From contig JAUYEG010000038.1 in the NCBI GenBank assembly GCA_030691505.1, positions 1 to 39,480 of the forward strand: a stretch of 39,480 nt of DNA, in the 5' to 3' direction. The translations under genes and the position numbers were made by a program. The stretch is from Bacillota bacterium. Lineage in GTDB: Bacteria > Bacillota > Sulfobacillia > JAUYEG01. The notes below the pieces were generated by a model, which was given only the letters and a program-made list of their open reading frames with translations, had not been told where the DNA came from and did not search any database. Positions 15,896 through 23,724 of this stretch are shown piece by piece. Position 1 is the stretch's first letter, and each line of letters opens with the position of its first letter.

Positions 15896-17032
15896 TCACC
15901 ACCAGTACGGGGCCTCGTGCCAGCGCGGCGAGAGCCGCGGAAAATCACGGTGCAGCCGCTCCGCCCCGCCCCCGCCCGGGGTGTCGTCCGCGATCTCGCA
16001 CTCCGGCACGAGCAGCAGCTCGTCGATGCTCCGGTACCCCAACGCCAGCTGGACCTTTGCCGCATGCGGGCACCGCAGAACCAGACGCCCACCGTGCAGC
16101 AGCCCTTCGGGGGCTGTCCCGTAGCCGTCCGGGAGCACCAGCGGCCACGAGTTGACGAACGCCATCCCCGAAGCCGCCGGACGGTACACCTGCTCCGCGC
16201 CGCAGGCCAGCGCAATGCGGGTCATCAGGTGACCTGCCGGCTCAAGGAGCCTGATGCGGGCGAGCCCCGCGCCGCGCGCCTCTCCGGCCAGCCCCGACAG
16301 CAGGTGCCGGGCGGCGGCCACCCCGTCCGCGGCGGCCTCATAGACGATCAGGGTCTCGCTCTTGGTCTCCGGGGTGGCGACGGCGTACCCGTCCCCGCCC
16401 CGGAGCACCAGGATCCCGCGCGGCCGGGCATTGCGGAACCGCCACTGCCACAGCTGCTGCTCGCGGGCCACGGCGAGCGGATAGCGGGCCAGGGTTTCAT
16501 CGAAAAGTCGCCCCACCGTCGCCAAACCGGCGGGCGTGGGGTCGAGCGGGACGAGCGCGTCGAAGGCGTCGAGCCGGCCGGCCCGATCCGAGACCGCCTC
16601 CGCGGGCAAGGTGGTTTCGAGTCTCGGTAGCACCGGGGCGAAACCGAAACGCGGGTAAAACCGCGGCACGCCGTACAGGATGCTCACCGCGCCGCCCTGG
16701 GCGGTTACCCACGCCATGGCGTCGCGCACCGTGCTCCCGCCGTGTCCCTGCAGGCGGAAGTCGGGATGGCAGCAAACCAGGGTGATCACCGCTCCGGGCA
16801 GCCAACCGGTCCGGCCGCGCACGCGCCGCGGCAGGGCGATGGTGCATGCCACCGGTCGGCCGTCCACGACGGCCAGCCGCACGCCCTCGGGGCGCAGCGC
16901 GGAGTCGTTTTCGACAAGGTAATCCCAGATGTCGGCCTCGTCCTGGGTTCCGGAGGCCGTAAAAGACGCTGCTATCAGATCGCGGACGAGCGGATACTCG
17001 CTTAGGCGGGCTGCACGTACTTCAGCGCTCAT
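15896..17032 (-). CDS. Eis-like GNAT acetyltransferase, first gene of the operon
   Basis: A 378-residue protein of two GNAT-like halves. The first has VRAARLSEYPLVRDLIAASF, the beta-bulge region VITLVCCHPDFR and the acetyl-CoA loop RLQGHGGSTVRDAM, followed by YGVPRFYPRFGFAPV, the usual end of this fold. A C-terminal domain with LPDGYGTAPEGLLHGGRLVL and a short end resembles the Eis third domain but is shorter. The substrate is unknown. ATG 17032 is used although AAAGGAG lies about 12 bases upstream, a long spacing; an ATC codon (17038) at the ideal spacing is a remote alternative. The gene is preceded by a long leader. Confidence 0.83.
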   Translation of the reverse strand: MSAEVRAARLSEYPLVRDLIAASFTASGTQDEADIWDYLVENDSALRPEGVRLAVVDGRPVACTIALPRRVRGRTGWLPGAVITLVCCHPDFRLQGHGGSTVRDAMAWVTAQGGAVSILYGVPRFYPRFGFAPVLPRLETTLPAEAVSDRAGRLDAFDALVPLDPTPAGLATVGRLFDETLARYPLAVAREQQLWQWRFRNARPRGILVLRGGDGYAVATPETKSETLIVYEAAADGVAAARHLLSGLAGEARGAGLARIRLLEPAGHLMTRIALACGAEQVYRPAASGMAFVNSWPLVLPDGYGTAPEGLLHGGRLVLRCPHAAKVQLALGYRSIDELLLVPECEIADDTPGGGGAERLHRDFPRLSPRWHEAPYWW

Positions 17033-17456
17033 TTGGATGAGGATCGCTCCTTTGGAATGCCTGTAGACACTGTATGAATGCCTGCTAAACCCCTGGATTA
17101 ACGTTGAAAGGGCCACGGTTGCCCGTGGCCCTGCGCCCAACAGAAACGTCCGCCGGCAGCAATAACCCCGGGCAAGATGCTCTTCCCCGCCCGGGGCCGG
17201 TGATCAACTACCGCATCTGGCGGCCAACTGTGTGGCTAGATCGGTCAGACTAGCCGGCGGCCAAGGCACCCGAGACAGGGAAAAGCGCATGCGCGCACTT
17301 GCTCACTGGTGCTGCCAAACTGCGCTCACTCCCCTCGCGTGCCTCAAACAGTATAGCACCCGCCGCGAAGGGCGGGCAACGAGAATATCGGGCAGAGAGT
17401 ATCGGGCGACCTTCCGAATGCCTGTGCGTGCTGGGGCAGCTGCCTGCTCCCGTTTG
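17033..17456 (-). promoter_or_regulatory. Long leader region upstream of the Eis-like operon
   Basis: This 424-bp stretch has no protein gene. On the minus strand a promoter match (TTGCCC at 17374-17379, 18-bp spacer, TATACT at 17350-17355) would give a leader of about 310 nt. Near its 3' end is a perfect 10-bp hairpin (17109-17132, loop GCAA) followed by TTTC, which could be an attenuator. Closer to the gene GAATGCCTG occurs twice, 21 bp apart (17055, 17076). A short palindrome GCTAG/CTAGC lies near 17236-17255. I looked for T-box, TPP, SAM, cobalamin, ZTP and c-di-GMP motifs and found none. Confidence 0.45.
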
Positions 17457-18212
17457 CTACCGCGCTCGGGCCGCCGTTGCCCGCAGGGGCCGCCGCGCCC
17501 GCGGTCCGCCACGATCCGCCCTGACCGCGTCAGGATTGAACTGGCTCAGCCGCCCGCCCCACCGCTCCAGCAACTCAGGGGCAAGCTCACGCACATGCTC
17601 AATGAACTTGCCGGCGTACCCGCGGCGCCGCATGCCCTTGAAAAACTTGCGCGGGAAATCCCGGCGGTCCTTGTTGAGGTTGGTCGGATCGATTATCCCG
17701 ACGCGTCCGCTTGGTGTGACGATGATGTGGCTCAGACGCATGTCGAGACGGCGGAAACCGCGCCTGCGCAGCTCCTTGAACAGCTCTATCAGCTGGGCCG
17801 AAAGGTCGCGGGTGAGCTTATGGCGGCGCAAATGGCGGTTCAGGGGCAGGCCGTCGATGTACTCGCGGAGCATGAACTCGCGGCCGGCGTAGTGGAGCAC
17901 CGGGAAGAACGGCGACCCCTGCCCCTGCTCAAGTGCCGCAACCTCCTCCTTGTGCTTTCGGCGCGAGAACTTGACGCAGCGGGTTTCGTCGATTCGGTAA
18001 ACGATGCCCTCACGGCCCTCGCCCACCAGCTCAAGCTGCTCAAGTGTAGCCCCCGGCACAAGCAGGCGCAGCGTCGGCAAGTTGCGGCTCGCGAGATCAG
18101 CTGCCCACGCCGGGGCGTTCTGGTCGAAGGTTTCGCCGGAGCGCGGACCGTGGCCGGCGACGAAGTCGTCAGACAGACATATACCGTAGCGTCGTGCGTG
18201 AGCGGTTAGCAA
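17457..18212 (-). CDS. YrzF-like protein kinase-fold protein
   Basis: A 251-residue protein with a minimal protein-kinase-like fold. There is a glycine-rich loop VGEGREGIVYRI (63-74), the ATP lysine in CVKFSRRKHKEE (Lys81) with a following Glu (89/90), a hinge-like REYIDGLPL (116-124), a catalytic loop FRRLDMRLSHIIV (153-165, Asp157), and IIDPTN (Asp175) in place of DFG. It is close in plan to the B. subtilis YrzF/RIO-like group, whose substrates are unknown. The tail after residue 230 is Arg/Ala rich. TTG 18212 follows AGGGGGAGA by about 8 bases. The gene is divergent from the EamA permease and ends just before the leader of the Eis-like operon. Confidence 0.78.
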   Translation of the reverse strand: MLTAHARRYGICLSDDFVAGHGPRSGETFDQNAPAWAADLASRNLPTLRLLVPGATLEQLELVGEGREGIVYRIDETRCVKFSRRKHKEEVAALEQGQGSPFFPVLHYAGREFMLREYIDGLPLNRHLRRHKLTRDLSAQLIELFKELRRRGFRRLDMRLSHIIVTPSGRVGIIDPTNLNKDRRDFPRKFFKGMRRRGYAGKFIEHVRELAPELLERWGGRLSQFNPDAVRADRGGPRARRPLRATAARAR

Positions 18213-18367
18213 CCTTTTTCTCCCCCTGAAGCCGATGTGACTATGACACAGTACGAGAATGCATAGCCTCGTTGTGCAGAGAAGGGTGCAAGGCCGGCGC
18301 GGATACGGGCGGGATCCAGGCCTGTTGCTGCAGGAACGGTCATGTAGCGGCCCGAACTCACTGCGGC

Positions 18368-19240
18368 ATGAGCAGCGCGGCCCTGTCGCTGGTTGTTGTC
18401 GCTTCGTCCATACACGCCGGGTGGAATCTGCTGACCAAACGCGCGGCCAATCGGCTCGTCTTCCTGTGGCTCGTGTTGGGCGCGGGGCTCATCTTGTACG
18501 CCCCGGTGGCCCTGTATCTGGCGTTTGCCGCTCCGCCGCCCGCCCGCGGGCTGCTCTACGTGCTCGCCTCAGGGCTCATACATTCTGGCTACTACTACGC
18601 CCTGTCGCGGATGTACGAATACGAGTTCTCGCTTACCTACCCGACCGCCCGCGGGTCCAGCCCGGTGCTGGTCGCTCTCGTCTCGCTGCTTATTCTGCGC
18701 GAGCCGCTGACGGGCGGCGGGCTGGCGGGCATAGCGCTGGTCGTGGCGGGAATAGCTGCGCTGCAGCTCAGGATATCTGATGGTGGCAAGCTTAGGTGGC
18801 CGATCATGGATGCCCTGAGGGGGCCGGCGGGCAGAATCGCGCTGGCCACCGGCTGTGTCATCGCCTGCTACTCGCTGGTCGACAAGATTGGCGTGTCCAT
18901 CGTCCACCCCGTCCTCTACATCTGGTCGAGCCACGCGGTCGCCTTCGCCGGCTACTACGCGGTGCGGATGCGGCACGCCATGCCGGCGATCAGGACAGAG
19001 GCACGGCGGGCGGGCTGGGCGGTCTGGGCCGCGGGCCTGGGCCAGAACATGGCCTACATCCTGGTCCTTTTCGCCATGCGGCTGGCACCGGTGGCCTACG
19101 TGGTGCCCGCCCGCGAGATGTCCACGCTCATCGGCACCATACTTGGGGTGACCCTGCTCCGCGAGCCTTTCCCGGCTGTCAAGCTGGGCGGCGCCGGGCT
19201 GATTATGGCCGGCGTGGTCCTGATCGCCCTGCGTGGGTAG
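18368..19240 (+). CDS. EamA/DMT family permease
   Basis: A 290-residue membrane protein with ten likely helices arranged as two EamA repeats. Typical strings are SSIHAGWNLLTKRAANRLV in helix 1, FSLTYPTARGSSPVLVAL at the end of repeat 1 followed by LLILREPLTGGGLAGIALV, and VAYVVPAREMSTLIGTILG then LLREPFPAVKLGGAGLIMAG ending repeat 2. DMT permeases export or import small metabolites such as amino acids or nucleosides; the substrate is unknown. The ATG at 18368 lacks a clear ribosome site, but the first helix starts at once after it and longer frames run into Cys/Arg-rich sequence. Confidence 0.87.
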   Translation: MSSAALSLVVVASSIHAGWNLLTKRAANRLVFLWLVLGAGLILYAPVALYLAFAAPPPARGLLYVLASGLIHSGYYYALSRMYEYEFSLTYPTARGSSPVLVALVSLLILREPLTGGGLAGIALVVAGIAALQLRISDGGKLRWPIMDALRGPAGRIALATGCVIACYSLVDKIGVSIVHPVLYIWSSHAVAFAGYYAVRMRHAMPAIRTEARRAGWAVWAAGLGQNMAYILVLFAMRLAPVAYVVPAREMSTLIGTILGVTLLREPFPAVKLGGAGLIMAGVVLIALRG

Positions 19241-19324
19241 CCAGGCGTCGTCGGCTACGCAGTGTTCACCTGGGTGACGCCGCCGCCCTGGTGGCTTCCG
19301 CCTAGTGGAAACCGACACCTTCAG

Positions 19325-19848
19325 TCACGCCGCCCCAGCCCCCCCGCCGCCATAGGCTTGGGCGCGCGACAGTCGCGCATACAGCCCGCCGCCCCGGATC
19401 AGTTCCTCGTGCCGTCCCATTTCGACGATGCGGCCGTTCTCAAGCACGATGATCCGGTCGGCGTTCTGTACCGTGGACAGGCGGTGGGCGATGACGACCG
19501 TGGTGCGGTTCTGGACCAGCCACTCCAGCGCTTCCTGGATCTGCGCCTCGGTCTCGGTGTCCACCGAGGAGGTCGCCTCGTCCAGGATGAGGATCGGCGA
19601 ATCCTTGAGCACGGCCCTGGCGATCGACAGCCGCTGCTTCTGGCCGCCGGAGAGCTTCATGCCGCGTTCGCCGATTTGAGTGTCGTAGCCCTGTGGCAGC
19701 GCCGCGACAAATTCGTGGGCGTTGGCTGGCGGATAATCCACGGGCCGATCAGGTTGAGCCCGATGACACCCGCCAGACTGATGCCGGCAACGATCACGTA
19801 TTTCCGATAAGGTTTTGCGTAACGGACCAGACGCAGGGCTTCTCTCAA
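19325..19848 (-). pseudogene. ABC exporter pseudogene with internal deletion and frameshift
   Basis: The 5' part, from TTG 19848, encodes the start of an exporter: [18 protein letters not shown], then a first membrane helix ending in LIGPWIIRQ. In the next bases the reading frame changes and the sequence jumps to the end of the ATPase domain: [19 protein letters not shown], the signature [14 protein letters not shown], Walker [12 protein letters not shown], and the H-loop VIAHRLST. The other five helices, Walker A and the Q-loop are absent. In a typical 580-residue exporter that is a loss of over 1 kb. The joint is near 19730. No full-length product is possible. Confidence 0.88.
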
Positions 19849-19940
19849 GGCAGCGGTTGCTCCCCAATCCTCTTGTCTCGATGTAATACTGCGTGCGAAG
19901 TACCTTCCCGTTTTCGGCAAAGGGGACTGGTTTCCTGTTT

Positions 19941-20180
19941 GTGGCCCGGTCACCGGGACGCGGTCACGGTGCAACTGCACTAAAGGACTACTGCGACCGG
20001 TGTTTCAGCCTTGTCCGGAACACAACCCACTGGCACTATGAGCGCGTTCTGGCCGACGGCACGGTGCTCAGCACAAAGGTGATCCAAGCCCTGCACAAAG
20101 AGATACCGCCCCACCAATGGGCACAGATCGTGCGGCATCGGCTCTGCATCAGCGAAAAGGAGTTTTGGGACAGCCTCTAG
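19941..20180 (+). CDS. HicA-like small protein, orphan
   Basis: A 79-residue protein (a GTG at 19893 would give 95) that resembles the HicA-like family often annotated as a cytotoxic translational repressor. The pattern [18 protein letters not shown], then [32 protein letters not shown] and SEKEFWDSL agrees with family members that read as LKRFLE, DHYYYE, DGTVLRTKVS, KEIPPGLW and EFW. Family proteins are small RNA-binding toxins or relatives. The usual conserved His of HicA is not certain. No antitoxin gene lies next to it. The start is not decided: neither GTG has a good ribosome site. Its TAG stop shares the palindrome CTAG with the stop of the convergent MFS gene. Confidence 0.6.
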   Translation: MARSPGRGHGATALKDYCDRCFSLVRNTTHWHYERVLADGTVLSTKVIQALHKEIPPHQWAQIVRHRLCISEKEFWDSL

Positions 20181-21427
20181 CCTGGGCTTTGCGCGGCTGT
20201 CGACCGGGAGGTCAAGGCGCCGCCCCGGTACGCCCACCTAAAAACCGGTGCGGTCGCGGCCGCGAGCGCAAGCAGTGGCAGGCCGGCGACGTAAAACGCC
20301 GGCCCTGTTGCGGCCCTCTGTGCGATAAGCCCGAACAGCAGCGGATGGACGAAAAGTGAAGCGCCCCACAGCGTGCCGGTGGCGGCCATGACCAGGCCCC
20401 TTTCCCCGGGGCGGGTGTGCTCGCCGACGAGGGCGAGCGAGAGCATTTGCAGCGAGGAAGATGCGAGCCCCATCAGTGCCACGCACACCGCGAGCGGTGC
20501 GAAGCTCACCAGCCACGGGACGCCGACAAGCCCCACTCCCGCCGCGGCCATTCCGGTAGCCCATACCAGCGGGCGCGGCAGCCTGTCAAAGCCCCACGCA
20601 AAGAACAGGCTGGCGACCACGATGCAGGCGCCGCGCATCCCGGAAAGCGCGCCGATGCGCCCGGAGTCCATGCCTACTTCGCGGAGATAGACGGGCAAAA
20701 ACGAACCGATCGCCGCCATCGGCACCGCTGCGGCCCACTGGCACAGGGCTGCCATCACGAGCGGGCGGATCTTGATCAACTGGCCGAGGCTGCTGCCGCG
20801 TGGCTCTGCCGGAGATTGCCGGCCATCTGCCTCACAAGTCGCCTCGGTGGCCGTCCCAGCCCGCAGCTGCCCTGGGCCCCGCACTTGCCCTGCCGCCCGC
20901 CCCGCCGGAGGAGGCATGAGCAGCACGGCGACCAGGCACGCGCTCCCCGCCACACCCAATATGGCAAATGCTCCTCCGTAGCCAATGGCCCCGATGGACA
21001 CTCCGGCAATGACCGGGCCGGCGATGTTGCCCGCGCCGATGAAGGTGTTGTATATCCCAAGGCGGCGCCCGACCGCTGCCCCCCGCATCTTGGTCACGTA
21101 CGACTGCGACGACGGCCAAAACACCGCTCGCGACAGCCCCGTCAGCGTCTGGGCAGCGATTATCCAGCCCAGGCCACCGGCAATGTACATCGGGGCGGCG
21201 AGGGCCATGAGCAGGGCACTTATGCCCAGTACGACACGTTCGCCCCAGCGGTCAGCGGCCACGCCCCCGGGGATGCGCAGGAAAATCTGAAACACCGACG
21301 GGAAGGCGATCAGAGCACCGAGGACCGCCGGGCTAACCCCGGAGTCGTGCATGAAAAGGGGCGTGAGAGTCTGCAACATAAACAGGGACAAGTTGTAGAG
21401 AAACGAAACTGCAAGAATCCCGGTCAT
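20177..21427 (-). CDS. MFS transporter
   Basis: A 416-residue major facilitator with 12 likely helices. The loop between helices 2 and 3 has the family motif RIPGGVAADRWGERVV. Helix 4-5 region reads SRAVFWPSSQSYVTKMRG, and the central loop (about residues 180-225) is Ala/Gly/Pro-rich and hydrophilic, separating the two bundles. It is the third gene of a likely operon: nitroreductase, patB-like (60-bp gap), then this. The substrate is unknown; export of a thiol or amine product of the preceding enzymes is a guess. The ATG at 21427 has GGGAGG about 10 bases upstream. Confidence 0.9.
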   Translation of the reverse strand: MTGILAVSFLYNLSLFMLQTLTPLFMHDSGVSPAVLGALIAFPSVFQIFLRIPGGVAADRWGERVVLGISALLMALAAPMYIAGGLGWIIAAQTLTGLSRAVFWPSSQSYVTKMRGAAVGRRLGIYNTFIGAGNIAGPVIAGVSIGAIGYGGAFAILGVAGSACLVAVLLMPPPAGRAAGQVRGPGQLRAGTATEATCEADGRQSPAEPRGSSLGQLIKIRPLVMAALCQWAAAVPMAAIGSFLPVYLREVGMDSGRIGALSGMRGACIVVASLFFAWGFDRLPRPLVWATGMAAAGVGLVGVPWLVSFAPLAVCVALMGLASSSLQMLSLALVGEHTRPGERGLVMAATGTLWGASLFVHPLLFGLIAQRAATGPAFYVAGLPLLALAAATAPVFRWAYRGGALTSRSTAAQSPG

Positions 21428-21486
21428 CCCTGTGGGGCCTCCCGCCTCCCTGCCACCAACGCCAGCTACAGCCCTACGCCCTGGCC

Positions 21487-22689
21487 CTACGCTTTCCGCA
21501 GCTCCCGGACCGCCTTGCTCAGCCGGTCCAGGCCCTCCTTGATAATGCTCCGCGGGCAGCCGAGGTTGATGCGCTGGAAGCCCTCGCCGCCCGGCCCGAA
21601 CGCGTAGCCGTCGTCCAGGGCCAGCCTGGCCTTGTTGCGGATGAAAGTCTGCAGCTCCATCGGCCCGAGCCCCAGCCCGCGCATATCCACCCAGGCCAGA
21701 TAGGTGCCTTCCGGCATGACGACTTTGAGCTCGGGCATCTCGGCTTCGACGCGCCCCATGAAGTAGCTCAGGTTGCCGTTGAGGTACTCCCTCAGCTGAT
21801 CCAGGTAATCATCCCCGTGCTGGTACGCCGCCTCAAGCGCGGCGTACCCGAAGAGGTTTCCGCCGGGCATCCCGGCCCGCGAGCGCACATACTCGCGCCG
21901 CAGGTTGTCGTCGGGGATGATCACGTAAGACGTGCCCAGCCCGGCCAGGTTAAACGTCTTGCTTGGCGCCATCAGGGTAATCGTGCGCCGCTCGATTTCG
22001 GCGGAAAGGGTCGACGTGACGGTATGCTTCGCGCCCTTGAAGAGCAGGTCGCAATGGATTTCGTCCGAGATGATCAGGCAGTTGTTGCGCAGGCAGATTT
22101 CGGCCAGTGTGGCCAGCTCGTCGGGCTCCCAGACGCGGCCGACCGGGTTGTGGGGGCTGCAGAGGACGAGCATCCTGATGCGCGGCGACCGCACGGGAAA
22201 GGTAGTCACCGGCTTGAACAGCTCCTCCAGGCCCGTGAAGTCCATGCGGTAGCGGCCGTCCTCCTGCACGAGGGGGTTGCGCACGATCTGGCAGCCGGTG
22301 TTGGCCACCGCGCTGAAGAATGGGTAGTAGACCGGCGGTTGAACGACGACCTCGTCGCCGGGGTGCGCGAACGCCCGCATCACCGAGTACAGGCCGTTGA
22401 CCACGCCTGCGGTGAAGACGATCCACTCACGCCTGATCTTCCAGCCGAAATGGCGGTGCGTCCGCTCGATGATGGCCTCGTAGAGCGAGCTCGAGGGGAA
22501 CGTATAGCCGTAGATGGGATGCTCCGCGCGCCGCCTGACGGCCTCCACGACCGGCGCCGGGCACGGAAAATCCATGTCCGCGACCCACATGTCGAGGACA
22601 TCCTCGCGTCCGAACATGGTCTGGTTCTGGTCCCACTTGGCGGAGTTGGTCCCCTTGCGCTCAATGACCTTGTCGAAATCGTACTTCAC
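21487..22689 (-). CDS. patB: PatB/MalY-type C-S lyase (PLP aminotransferase fold)
   Basis: A 400-residue pyridoxal-phosphate enzyme of fold type I in the PatB/MalY branch, which cleaves cystathionine, cysteine S-conjugates or cysteine to pyruvate, ammonia and a thiol. Diagnostic segments are MWVADMDFPCPAPVVEAV (34-51), HPIYGYTFPSSSLYEAI, TAGVVNGLYSV, CSPHNPVGRVW (177-187), ISDEIHCDLLF (207-217) and the PLP lysine SKTFNLAGL with Lys244. GTG 22689 follows AGGAGG, and it overlaps the upstream nitroreductase stop by GTGA, which suggests translational coupling. It could equally be a cystathionine beta-lyase. Confidence 0.92.
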   Translation of the reverse strand: MKYDFDKVIERKGTNSAKWDQNQTMFGREDVLDMWVADMDFPCPAPVVEAVRRRAEHPIYGYTFPSSSLYEAIIERTHRHFGWKIRREWIVFTAGVVNGLYSVMRAFAHPGDEVVVQPPVYYPFFSAVANTGCQIVRNPLVQEDGRYRMDFTGLEELFKPVTTFPVRSPRIRMLVLCSPHNPVGRVWEPDELATLAEICLRNNCLIISDEIHCDLLFKGAKHTVTSTLSAEIERRTITLMAPSKTFNLAGLGTSYVIIPDDNLRREYVRSRAGMPGGNLFGYAALEAAYQHGDDYLDQLREYLNGNLSYFMGRVEAEMPELKVVMPEGTYLAWVDMRGLGLGPMELQTFIRNKARLALDDGYAFGPGGEGFQRINLGCPRSIIKEGLDRLSKAVRELRKA

Positions 22690-23474
22690 GGCCGCTCCTC
22701 CTCGACGCCCTGATTTATGCCCAAGTTGACGCCCTGCCGGCGCAGGGTGTCCAGAAGCGCGGCCGCCCTTGCCGCGCCCCGCTCGCCGTACTTCCGTGAA
22801 ACGTGCTCGCTCCACCCGTACTCGTCGTACCCGACCGGGTCGTCGCCGCGGACCAGCGGGATCTTGGCATTGAGCTTGGCGTAGTAGCCCTCGCGGATGA
22901 GTCCCGCGTCCATGACCGCCATGGCCGCCGCCACCTGCTGCTCGCTGAGGTCCTGGTACTCCTCCCAGAAAAGGCAGTTGTCGAGGGGGATGCGCGGGCG
23001 CGCGGCGGGCCTTTCCGCGGGATAACCGAGCACCAGCCCGACCAGCGGGTAAACCCGCTTGGGCAGCTTGAACAGCGGGATCAGGTCCGCGGCGCGGAAA
23101 GGCGCGGCGCCGAGGAAACAGCTGCCCAGGCCCTCCGCCTCGGCCGCCAGCACGATGTTCTGGGCGGCGTACGACGCGTCCTGGATGCCCACGAACAGCA
23201 TGCCGAGGTCGTCGGTGCGGTTGGTGCGCCCCCGGTAGGCGATGAACCTCTCCAGCTTGCGGAAGTCGATACAGACGAGCATGAACAGCGGCGCGCGCAG
23301 TACCAGCGGCCCGAACACGTCCGACAGCCGGCGCCGCTTCTCGGGGTCGCCCGTGACCACCAGCGAGTACATCTGGCCGGTAAAAGGCGCCTGCTGGCCC
23401 GCCCGAGCCAGTCGCTCGACGACCTCGCGCGGCACCTCGCGCGGCTCAAACTGGCGCACGGACGCGCGATTCAT
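22686..23474 (-). CDS. Nitroreductase family flavoprotein
   Basis: A 262-residue FMN-dependent oxidoreductase of the nitroreductase family. The N-terminal MNRASVRQFEPREVPREVV is the usual FMN phosphate-binding start, followed by GQQAPFTGQMYSLVVTGD, a substrate/dimer region, and GIQDASYAAQNIVLAAEAEG then LGSCFLGAAPF and VYPLVGLVLGYP, which bind flavin. The C-terminal 60 residues are longer than usual. The ATG at 23474 has a weak ribosome site; TTG 23540, with GGAGGGG 8 bases upstream, would add 22 residues and is a real alternative. It is the first gene of a three-gene operon and is divergent from the M20 hydrolase. Confidence 0.88.
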   Translation of the reverse strand: MNRASVRQFEPREVPREVVERLARAGQQAPFTGQMYSLVVTGDPEKRRRLSDVFGPLVLRAPLFMLVCIDFRKLERFIAYRGRTNRTDDLGMLFVGIQDASYAAQNIVLAAEAEGLGSCFLGAAPFRAADLIPLFKLPKRVYPLVGLVLGYPAERPAARPRIPLDNCLFWEEYQDLSEQQVAAAMAVMDAGLIREGYYAKLNAKIPLVRGDDPVGYDEYGWSEHVSRKYGERGAARAAALLDTLRRQGVNLGINQGVEEERP

Positions 23475-23724
23475 GATAGTTGCGACTGTGCCTGGGTCTA
23501 TGAAAGTGCTATCGGTGCAACCAGTCTGGTGCCCTCCCAAGAAGCAATCCCCTCCGCCCGTCGGCATGCGAAAACCCTATGTGCGTTCTGCGCTGGGCTT
23601 GCCGTTACCTTCAGGCAGGGCGGGCGCCAGACGGCGAAGGTACGGAGCCTCCGCACGCCGAAACTGGCCAGGTACTCAGGTACTATTGTTCCCGAATGAC
23701 CATTTCCACGGGAGGGGGAGGTCT

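Noticed and set aside
17033-17350. T-box or other known riboswitch before the Eis-like operon
   Set aside because: No T-box GGTGG-ACCGC motif, no AGTA bulge, and no SAM, TPP, cobalamin, ZTP or c-di-GMP core motifs were found.
23475-23724. SAM-type riboswitch between the divergent nitroreductase and M20 genes
   Set aside because: A stretch with AGGGCACC and GGTTGCACC looked similar at first, but the AGAG/GAGGGA/GCAACC order of an S-box is missing.
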